Positions 52,515-60,700 of a stretch of 64,000 nucleotides of DNA are shown here, piece after piece. Numbering within the stretch: the stretch's first letter is position 1; every line of letters starts with the position of its first letter. Origin of the DNA: CALESS01 sp041741455 (GTDB taxonomy: Bacteria > Chloroflexota > Anaerolineae > Anaerolineales > Anaerolineaceae). The notes beneath the pieces are model-generated. The model ran no database searches, was not told the DNA's origin, and worked only from the letters and a program-made list of their open reading frames with translations. The translations under genes and the position numbers were made by a program. Location of the stretch: assembly GCA_041741455.1 (NCBI GenBank), contig JBGSJZ010000071.1, forward strand, positions 24,496-88,495. The letters run 5' to 3'.

Positions 52515-52738
52515 TCCGTAGAAGTGTTCCAGCAGGGGGCGTGGTAAAATCAGGTTATCTTTTTTTAGCGCAGTTTATGACATCATTGGTGGGAAGTTGA
52601 ATGAGGGGAAGACGGAGGCGTGAGGGGAGCCGGTTGGTGAATAGGTTGGCGGACATCTGGAAAACTGGCTGGTGGAAATCAACCAGGCGATTGCAGAGTG
52701 ACGTGTTGTCTTTCTTAAAGAAATTCGGACATTACCGC

Positions 52739-52827
52739 ATACTTTTCGCTGAAAAAGTATCACTCTAGCTAACAAATTGTATTTTTAAACCCAAAAGTAC
52801 AATTTGACCGAGTTAAATTGTACTTTT
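52739..52827 (+). promoter_or_regulatory. Repeated half-sites upstream of the HsdM stump
   Basis: AAATTGTACTTTT (52815-52827) is the exact inverse of AAAAGTACAATTT (52793-52805), with a 9-base spacer; a third copy, AAATTGTATTTTT, lies at 52774-52786. An 8-base inverted repeat ATACTTTT/AAAAGTAT precedes them (52739-52760). This layout fits a regulator-binding region of a restriction-modification locus. Terminator function is unlikely because the arms are AT-rich. Confidence 0.55.
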
Positions 52828-52852
52828 TGCATATTTCATCACAGGGCTCTTC

Positions 52853-52996
52853 ATGGACGTCGTACAAAAAATCTGGGGCTTCTGCAACGAACTCAAACAC
52901 GATGGCATCAATACCGACGAAACCATCGAGCAGCTGACTTACCTGTACTTCCTCAAACTGTCTGAAGAAAAAGGTCTTGTGCTTCCGGCCGGTTAA
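52853..52996 (+). pseudogene. hsdM: HsdM stump (type I restriction-modification M subunit)
   Basis: A 47-codon frame, MDVVQKIWGFCNELKHDGIN followed by ETIEQLTYLYFLKLSEEKG and an early TAA, matches the first helix bundle of HsdM methylases (VQKLWNFC..L..DG..Y..YVEQLTYLLFLKM). The rest of hsdM, and hsdS and hsdR, are absent; the sequence switches to repeat R2 and then a nitroreductase. It is therefore a deletion or recombination remnant of a type I system. Confidence 0.7.
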
Positions 52997-53080
52997 GATT
53001 GGCCGGTGCAGCGCGACCCCAGACGCTCCCTTCGGGCGTGCTCCACGAGGGTGCAAGCAAAGGATGCCTGCGTGGAGATG

Positions 53081-53132
53081 CGGGCAGGTCTTGGCTGCGA
53101 TCGGTTTTGGTGCCAGTCTGCACAGACCCGTA
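53081..53132. repeat. 52-bp interspersed repeat, copy R2
   Basis: Begins CGGGCAGGTCTTGG, ends CACAGACCCGTA. Lies between the HsdM stump and the nitroreductase start. Confidence 0.65.
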
Positions 53133-53180
53133 ACAGAAACCGTTAAGATTAAGGAATTGGATGAATATGGAGGTGATATT

Positions 53181-54026
53181 TTGGAAATGTATGAATTGCT
53201 GATGAAGCGCAGATCGGTACGGAACTTCAAAGATCAGGCGATCCCCCCGGAAATTATTGATAAGCTGATGGATGCAGCCAACAACGCGCCGAGCGGCGGG
53301 AATATCCAGCCGATTTCGATCCTGCTGGTGCAGGAAGCCGCGAACCGGCAGCGGTTGGCCGAGCTGGTGGGCGAGCAACCGTGGGTCAAGAACGCGCCGC
53401 TGTCGATGATCTTCTGCCTGGACTTCGCGCGGGTCAAACGCTGGGCCAGCCTGCAAGGGACGGAATTCAAAGGGGAAAAGGCCTTCTCGCATTTCCTGAT
53501 CGGCTACGCAGACCTGATGTGCGCCGCCCAGACGGTGGTTCTGCTGGCGGAAAGTTACGGCCTGGGGTCGGTGTACGTGGGTTCGATCCAATCCAACCTG
53601 GCGGAGGCCCGGCGGGTGTACGGGATGCCGGCGTATGTGCTGCCGTTAATGGTGCTTTCGATCGGTTATCCAAAATCCATACCCCGCCGGATCCCCAAGC
53701 TGGAACGCGAGGCGATCGTGCACCGTGAGCAATACCGGACGGCGAGTGATGAAGAAATCCAGCAGGCGTTTACGTTGAAATACGGGGACTTTGGCGGGAA
53801 GGTGGAGGAGTACCTGGAAAAAGCCTTTATCGAGACGATTGAAGCGGACAAACAGGGCGGCGAAGGTTGGGCGGCCTGGGCGGCGGAAGAGATGACCCGG
53901 CTGGAGATCCGCAACAACGCCGAGTTCCTGTTCAAGCTGCGCTACCCGGCGGAGGTGATGGTGAAGCTGAACCAACGGCTGATCGAGTCCTTCCAGGGGG
54001 CGGGTTTTGATTTGTTGGCCGAATAG
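53181..54026 (+). CDS. Nitroreductase family protein with C-terminal extension
   Basis: A 281-residue protein. The FMN-binding part (~1-190) has MKRRSVRNFKDQAIPPEIID, AANNAPSGGNIQPISILLVQ and LAESYGLGSVYVGSIQSN. After IGYPKS-IPRRIPKLERE the chain continues ~90 helical residues beyond the usual nitroreductase end. A TTG start is proposed because GGAGG lies 7 bases upstream, whereas the first ATG two codons later is 13 bases away. A longer reading through repeat R2 is unlikely to be coding. Substrate unknown. Confidence 0.8.
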   Translation: MEMYELLMKRRSVRNFKDQAIPPEIIDKLMDAANNAPSGGNIQPISILLVQEAANRQRLAELVGEQPWVKNAPLSMIFCLDFARVKRWASLQGTEFKGEKAFSHFLIGYADLMCAAQTVVLLAESYGLGSVYVGSIQSNLAEARRVYGMPAYVLPLMVLSIGYPKSIPRRIPKLEREAIVHREQYRTASDEEIQQAFTLKYGDFGGKVEEYLEKAFIETIEADKQGGEGWAAWAAEEMTRLEIRNNAEFLFKLRYPAEVMVKLNQRLIESFQGAGFDLLAE

Positions 54027-54072
54027 CGGGAGGTTGGGAGCGGGAGAGCCGTGCCGGCCCGCCAAGAGCGGC

Positions 54073-54123
54073 GGGAGGGGCTTGGCTGAGATTGGTTTTG
54101 CGCTGGTCTGCACAGACACACAG
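54073..54123. repeat. 52-bp interspersed repeat, copy R3
   Basis: CGGGAGGGGCTTGG...CTGGTCTGCACAGACA, one base shorter than R1. It is followed by CGGGTCTGAGACCCG and by AGACCCGTCCTTACGA, which is shared with the inverted repeat near 30.4 kb. The gap from the nitroreductase stop to the IS contains R3, T-rich copy C and nothing coding. Confidence 0.6.
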
Positions 54124-54212
54124 GCGGGTCTGAGACCCGTCCTTACGACCCTGCCCCGACGACCCGCCCGCATTATTATGACCCACAGGTTCTAGAATAT
54201 TTCTGCGGTGTG

Positions 54213-54251
54213 GTATCTTTTTATGCAAAGATATTTACGTTTTTTAATGTT
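54213..54251. repeat. T-rich interspersed repeat, copy C
   Basis: GGTATCTTTTTATGCAAAG and ACGTTTTTTAATGTT, diverged from A and B but with the same order and spacing. Confidence 0.5.
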
Positions 54252-54513
54252 GGAAAGGCTGGTAGCTGGTAGTTGGTAGTGCTGCGTGACCCTGAAGTGG
54301 AGAGGGAGCCAAGCCGCGGCGGGCGGATGTGAATGTGGGAGGACTGTCAAAGCCAGTTGCGATGAAAAAATATTCTCTATTCAAATAAAGGGGGGAATTT
54401 GGTTCGAGCAGTATCTAGCCTAAGTTTTGTGCAACCATTTGCCGAATCGTGGAAAACGGCATAAAAACGAAAGATTTTCAGAACCTTACCAACTGAATCA
54501 GAAACCTGTATTC

Positions 54514-54550
54514 TCATGACCATCGCCGAAGTCGAAGGAAATGGTCATGA
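54514..54550 (+). promoter_or_regulatory. Hairpin sequestering the transposase start codon
   Basis: TCATGACCAT (54514-54523) and ATGGTCATGA (54541-54550) are perfect 10-base complements. The second arm contains the ATG, and the 17-base loop holds the GAAGGAA ribosome site. Similar structures limit transposase translation from read-through transcripts in IS10 and IS50. Confidence 0.6.
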
Positions 54551-56289
54551 ACGAAGAAGAAATGCAGGTCCAGCACACGCAACACGCCTTTTTGGTAGCC
54601 TGGGGTTGGTTTGGTGAACACATTGGCTTAATCCAGGTCCTCCAGAAGGTACATCTTCATCAAAAACGCTACACGCACACGCCGCAGACGAAAGTGCTGG
54701 AGTTTTTAGTGGCCAATTTGTCAGGGGCGAAGCACTTGTAGGACATCAGCCAATCGGCGCATCCTTTGGATCTCGATGCAGCGGTAGCGGCAGCCTGGGG
54801 ACAGGCGAGCTGGGCGGATTATTCTGGGGTAAGCCGCACGCTCAGTGGATTGAGTTGGGAAGAAGTCCATGCGGTTGTGAAAGTGTTGGATGAAATCACC
54901 CAGCCGTTTTTACAGGCGGAGTTGAAACTACTGCGTAAAGACGGGAAACGCCTGCAATACGATGGGGATTTGACGGGTATTCCCGTCTCGAACACCAGCG
55001 AGACCTACCCCAATGCAACCTATGGGCATATGGATGATGAAATCCGCCTGGGTTACCAGGCTGGGATGGTGTCCTTGGTGAGTGAAAGTTATGGACGTTT
55101 GTGGTTATCGGCAGCCCATCTACCAGGTGACACGGTTTCCTGTACTCAGGCGGAAGCATTGGTGTTAGCCGCAGAAGCTAAAACCGGATTGCGTCCCAAA
55201 CGGCGCACGGATTTACTGTCACAACGGATCCTGGCGTTTGAAAAACAGATTTGCATCACCCAACAGCGCCAATTGAGCCAACAGGCGGCTATACAAACTG
55301 CCCAACAGGATTTGGAGGAAGTCTACCGGGAAGTGCAGGAACGGCAGAAGGTGGTGGCTGATTGGGAAACCAAGTTTCAGGAAAAGCAGCGCAAAGAACG
55401 TCCCACCAGCCAGTTAGCCCTGGCACGCCAACGATTTGCAGCCGTTGAACGTCGTCAGAGTAACCGCGAGAAAGATTGCCTGGCAGCTCAACGGCGTTTG
55501 GAGAAAACCCAGGCCACATCCATTCTGCAGCACAAGGAATTGGGGCAGATGAAAGACCGATTGGTCCGTTTCGAGCAGGAAAACGTTGCGAATGCGCAGC
55601 CGGTGGATGCCGTTTTTCGCCTGGATGCTGGTTTTGGGACCTACGATAACATCGCTCTGCTCATCGAAATGGGCTACCAGGTTTACACAAAAGCCCATAA
55701 CCACCATTTGGTGAATGCTTTGAAGAAACGCGTTTCCCCGGAAACAAGCTGGGACAGGGTGGGTGCTAACGCTGAGATGGTAGTCTGGCAAAATATGGCC
55801 CTCAAACATTGTCCTTATCCCCTGGATGTGGGTTTGGAACGCTTTTACACCGGAAAAACCATCAAACACAGCGCTTTGCTGCATTTTGGTGCTGATCCGG
55901 TGACGCACAACCCGCCGGAGTGGTTCAAACACTACAACGGCAGGCAAACCATCGAGGCAGGCATCAAGGAAACCAAGCAGGTCTTCTATCTGCACAAAAT
56001 CAAGGTGCGCTCCGAACCAGCGATTTATTTACAGGAGGCTTTTGTGATCTTCGCCGCCAATTTCATCCGCCTGGCCACACCCTGGGTAGCCAGTCAAACC
56101 CAGCCGACACCCCAAAATCTGAAAATCGAGAAAATGGGTGTCAAACGCCAGGTACAGGTCGGCGCGCATGTTTCTGCACAGGTGATCCATGATTCGGAAG
56201 GTAAGTTGTTAAAGTTCAGTGAACACAGCGTTTTTGCAGGTAAAGTTCTCAAATTTCCGGGCTATTCTTTGCCCAAATCGTTTCGTTGA
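54541..56289 (+). pseudogene. Transposase interrupted by an amber codon
   Basis: A single frame of 582 codons broken by TAG at 54739-54741 (context KHL-stop-DISQSAHPLD). Most likely a CAG (Gln) codon mutated. Downstream an ATG at 54766 could still start a shortened protein of 507 residues. Transposase signs: N-terminal HTH-like region, YDGDLTGIPVSNT (first Asp), a long coiled coil (~210-290 of the long part), AVFRLDAGFGTYDNI (second Asp) and TIEAGIKETKQVFYLHK (Glu), the DDE triad. Family looks like large ISNCY/IS4-type elements of Anaerolineae. Activity is doubtful unless the stop is read through. Confidence 0.75.
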
Positions 56290-56480
56290 AAATCTTGCTT
56301 TTTTAAGCTGTTTTCCAACGAATCGCATCTGATTGCACAACCGTTACGCTAGTCGATGAAAGTTGATATATACTGAAATTTAGCATGCCTAAAGGTATCA
56401 GGAGCTTATTCTTTATACGACCAGAAACTTCTCGATGATCAAGAAATAAGGATTTTACTTCAATTCTTGCGGAGGATCAC

Positions 56481-56963
56481 ATGAAAGAGACAATCTATAC
56501 AACATGGGCAAGATCGGATCATCACTGGGTCAAGGATATGTTAGCGGGATGGCAAAATTCAAGGAAGTCTTATCTTTGCTTCCCATGGATATTATTCGAA
56601 GTACACACACTTCCAGCTACACCGTTTTGGATGTACTTTTATTATGCAAAAGGTCGTACGGATATACTTAATTTACAAGGTCGACTGGAATATAGAGTTC
56701 ATGTAGTTTCATGGCAGCCCAAATCTAAATATATAGATGATGATATTCATGTTGTTCGTGAAACAGAAGATGGTAAAGTTTGGTTCTTATGCGATCGTTT
56801 TGAGGTAATTATTAGGGAGGATGGCGAATTGTTGTCGCTCTTGGATTTTAAACACGTACTAGGCTACAACCTAATTTCTACAATTCGTAGCAGCATTCCC
56901 CAAGTAGAACTAAAAGCAAAAATTAGATTGGTAAGATCTTTTCCGCAATTATCAATACATTAA
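56481..56963 (+). CDS. Unknown protein in AT-rich block
   Basis: A 160-residue, mostly beta-strand protein (WMYFYYAKGRTDILNLQGRL, EYRVHVVSW, VWFLCDRFEVIIREDGELLS) with aromatic-rich N-terminus. GGAGGATCAC leads to the ATG. Codon use is AT-richer than in the first 50 kb. The strand pattern could fit an ASCH/PUA-like fold, but this is a guess. Its position between an IS and a PD-(D/E)XK-like gene suggests accessory cargo. I do not recognise the family. Confidence 0.55.
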   Translation: MKETIYTTWARSDHHWVKDMLAGWQNSRKSYLCFPWILFEVHTLPATPFWMYFYYAKGRTDILNLQGRLEYRVHVVSWQPKSKYIDDDIHVVRETEDGKVWFLCDRFEVIIREDGELLSLLDFKHVLGYNLISTIRSSIPQVELKAKIRLVRSFPQLSIH

Positions 56964-57116
56964 GTGCCCCACTTGTGCCTTTGACAGGTCATCTTTGCTA
57001 TTGCGGATTGGTCGGTGGAGGAGCGGTTTAATGGTGCATTTCTGGAGGGATTTGGGATTTTATTGTAAACTGGAGCGAAAATTAAGAAATATGCATTCGT
57101 CCTGGCAGGAGGTATT

Positions 57117-57581
57117 ATGACAAATTGCGATTGGACTCGTTTGAACGCTCTTCAAATAGGTCGGTACGCTGAGTATTATGCCAAAATGGAATTCGCATCA
57201 TATGGTTTTGAGATTTACACATCTGAGGTGGATGACCATGGAATTGACTTTGTTACAAAAAAAGATCAAAACCAATATATTGATATTCAAGTGAAATCGA
57301 TTCGGGGTTATAACTATATCTTTTTCCCAAAAGATAAATTTGTCCTCAGGGATAATTTGTATGCAGCTATTGTTATATTCATGCCAATGGAACCGCCTCA
57401 ATTCTACTTGATTCCTTCAATCAGCTGGCACCAACCAAATGCTTTGTTAGTTTCTCGGGATTATGTGGGCAAGAAAAGCAAACCAGAGTGGGGATTAAAC
57501 TTATCAGGTAAGAACATTGGCCTTCTTTACCAATATTCCTTCGACAAGTCTATTTCAAAATTACTCAAGGAGGGGGTGTGA
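57117..57581 (+). CDS. PD-(D/E)XK-like nuclease fold protein
   Basis: A 154-residue protein. IGRYAEYYAKMEFASYGFEI, then EVDDHGIDFVTKK (Asp) and YIDIQVKSIRGYNYIFFPK, where Q-V-K replaces E-x-K, match the small DUF4365-like group of PD-(D/E)XK proteins. These occur with restriction and defence genes but also alone. AGGAGG precedes the ATG. AT-rich codons. The catalytic Asp-Gln-Lys set is plausible for an active site. No methylase partner is adjacent. Confidence 0.65.
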   Translation: MTNCDWTRLNALQIGRYAEYYAKMEFASYGFEIYTSEVDDHGIDFVTKKDQNQYIDIQVKSIRGYNYIFFPKDKFVLRDNLYAAIVIFMPMEPPQFYLIPSISWHQPNALLVSRDYVGKKSKPEWGLNLSGKNIGLLYQYSFDKSISKLLKEGV

Positions 57582-57732
57582 AAGGCCAAATAAAAGCTGA
57601 CAAGTGGACATAGGTAAATGTAGTCGAAGAATTGGGAATGAGGAGTATTGCATTATGAATGGCCCTACTACTCTGCTTTATCTCAATCCATTAATCTCTT
57701 TTTTGGTAAGCATTTGGCTATCTTCGCAACAT

Positions 57733-60700
57733 TCAATCCGAAAGAATCATTTTTCCAGAAATGACTTGGCTAATTCCCTTTTCAGTCAGACATGGTGCCT
57801 CGTAAGATATTAATTGTCCTTGAAGATTCGTGAATTGATGCAGGGTTGATCCTAAATATCCTCTTGCTGTTAGGGAAGATAACAGATCAGAAATGGTGTT
57901 CTCCCCACCGCGCAAGTCATTCAGAGTGCCATAAAAAGGTGAGGATTCTATTCTCTCAACTCTGCGAGCTCTCTGTGTAGCATCCGTCTCATATTGTGTT
58001 ATAGCAAATGAGTTGCCTTTCAATATATAAACCAATTTCTTACATGTATAAGGCGATGAGCGAGATCTAGATCCTAATCCTTCGTTCCACTGCACTGCAC
58101 GAAGAATAATATATTCCGTATTTTGTACTGATGAAAGATCATGGTACTCTTCAAAGGGAATATCTCGCCAGGGTACCCGTAAATTAGCATTGCATAAATC
58201 ACAGCATTGGCTGGAATAAGTTAGCGGCATTTCGCCAAAATAATTCAGGATATAAGCTCTACGACAATCTCCCTCACCTAAAATTTCGGCATAATTCATC
58301 ATTCGTTCAAGATTGCGAGTCATAGAATTTCGAATAGTCCGCACTTCAGAATCAGTTAGACGAGCTTGTCTACCTGTACGTAGTTCATCAGTAATCTCCA
58401 GAATATATCCTCGATCCCAAGCACGGTAAACTGCCCAACCTCTTGCAGAAAGCTGGGTTAGAAATAGATCCAAATCAATCGGATTGAAACCGACCTGAGT
58501 AGATAAAGCTGGTAAATCTAAAAATTTACCACTTAAATTAGAAATTCCAGCGGTTTGAACCAAAGCATTCAAAATTACAGCCTGATCGATTGAGAGTTGA
58601 TTCCGAATCCACTCAGGACTATGATTGAGGAGCACATTTGCTTTCACTGTAAAATTAAATGAACGACGGATAAATCCCATTTGTTGCAATAAATGTAAAG
58701 CCACATCTAGTTTTTCCGGTTCAATTCCCGATAATTCAGCCAGATCATCAGGCCGAACCAGAGCACGATCAGTTCCTCCCGCACTTTCACTAATTGCATG
58801 TAAAAGGTTGTTCAGTTCCTCTTCAGCAGGAAAAGCTTTTTGGATGAAAAATTTCTGAGTGTTTAGATCGCTTTTATGATACAAAAGAACACAATGTGCG
58901 GTTAATCCATCCCGGCCACCACGTCCAGCTTCCTGAAAGTATGATTCCAAGTCCCCTGGAATATCATAATGAATGACATAACGAACATCAGATTTATCAA
59001 TGCCCATTCCAAAAGCCTTGGTAGCAATAATAATCTTGATAATTCCTTCTCGGAATTCCTCTTCTACATCCTGTCGTTGCTGAGGGTTCATCCTTCCGTG
59101 ATAATGTCGAACAGTAAAACCATTAAGATCCAATAGGCGTGATAGATATTCAGCTTCACGTACTGTTGATGTGTAGACAATCGCGACTTCATCATTCTTT
59201 TGGGCTGCTCGCAGAATTTTGATCAAAATACGCAATTTATCCTTTTTTGTCTTGATCCGTTCTGGAGCAGATTTCTCGTTATAAACAATAAATTTCAATT
59301 CAGGACGGTCAACTGATTTTGTTACGAAGGTAAAGTCATCATTCAATTGTAGTGTTTTTGCAATAGATTTTCGTGTATCGTTTGTAGCAGTGGCTGTCAA
59401 AGCTGCAAATGGTGGGCGGGATGCGGTAAAAAGTGTTGGGATACTTAAAAAATCAGGCCGAAAACTAGGACCCCACATATGTACACAGTGAGCTTCATCA
59501 ACAACAACCTGAATCACATTAGTGTGCTTGAGAGCCTCCACTAAGGCTGTATCGCGTATACGCTCCGGTGATATATATACCAAACGAACCTCGCCCTTCT
59601 GCATACGACGATAAACTTCCTCCCGATGAGTGCTGCTCTGGCCGCTGACGATATAATCTACTTGGGTTAACCCAAGGTTTCGGAGCCGCTCTACTTGATC
59701 GCGCATTAACGCGATTAATGGTGAAAAGACCAAAGTTACACCATTTCGCAATATAGCAGGCAGTTGGAAAGTCAGAGATTTCCCTGACCCGGTAGGTAAA
59801 ACTACTAGTGTATCTTGGCCTGCCAGCATGGCTTTCATGGCTTCTATCTGTTGAGGATAAAAAGCTTTGAAACCATTAACAATTAAACGAGCCGCTTCTT
59901 CTAACGAATTCAGATAATGAGGAAATTCGTCTACCGATAGGTGCAGTGGTAGTTCAAAATCTCTCAGAAGTTTAAGAATTTCCGGTAATGATTCTTCCGA
60001 AATGCATGTTAGTAGATCAAGGCGTCTATCCCAATCCCAATCTGAAAATGCCGGGTGCATCTTCATATGCTCTGCTACGGCGCGATAAAAACTTGCGCGA
60101 TCTTCTTCTGCTTCAATGATTTCATCCGTTCGTTTATACCCTGGTAGCGAACCGAGGATGGCCTCGCGATACATTGCTCCACTGCGTAGGCGTTTATCCA
60201 TAAAGATTACGACCCCACGATCAGTTTCTGTACGCATAAGGCGACCAAAACCTTGCTTAAAATGCAACGCAGCTAATGGAATGAGAAAATCACTCCATTC
60301 ATTCCCACTGACAGAACGAATCTGATCACAGCGAGCAGCTATAATGGGCTCGGTAGGGGTTGGGAACGGCAATTTCTCAATTACAAGATAACTTAAAGAT
60401 GGGCCAGGAACATCAATACCTTCCCAAAATGAACGCACACCCAATAAAATGGATTCTTCATTTGCCTCAAAATCTTCTTTGAGTAAACGAGTAGAAATTC
60501 CAGGTTGTTGATAATAAACTGGTAGATTAGGAAGTGATTTTTCTAGATGTCGAGCTACATATTCCATCCGATTGCGAGCTGTGTGCAGAACCAAGCCTCG
60601 GCCTTCGGTGTATTTGAAGAAGCATGTAAGCTCATTTGCCATTTCTTCTTTGAAACGCTCAATTTCATTATAGGCAGCGCTTGTGTGCAAATAACCTGGC

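Larger units (their letters stand above)
54415..56352 (+). mobile_element. Insertion sequence, 1938 bp, with 64-bp imperfect inverted repeats
   Basis: The ends 54415-54478 and 56289-56352 pair as inverted repeats of equal length with roughly 46 of 64 positions matching and no gaps; conserved blocks are CTAGC, TTGTGCAA, TTCG/ATCG, GGAAAAC and AAGATTTT. A single transposase gene fills the inside. No clear target duplication is visible. The element sits among other IS and restriction debris. Confidence 0.8.

Noticed and set aside
52560..52720. Short plus-strand frames between R1 and the half-sites (for example GGHLENWLVEINQAIAE)
   Set aside because: They are broken by stops, have no start or ribosome site, and match no family I can name.
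56990..57065. Frame ending DWSVEERFNGAFLEGFGILL before the PD-(D/E)XK-like gene
   Set aside because: No start codon with ribosome site in frame and no recognisable homology; possibly the end of a lost gene, but unsupported.
57604..57813. 69-codon plus-strand frame overlapping the helicase fusion end
   Set aside because: It is mostly antisense to the fusion gene and has no ribosome site or domain.
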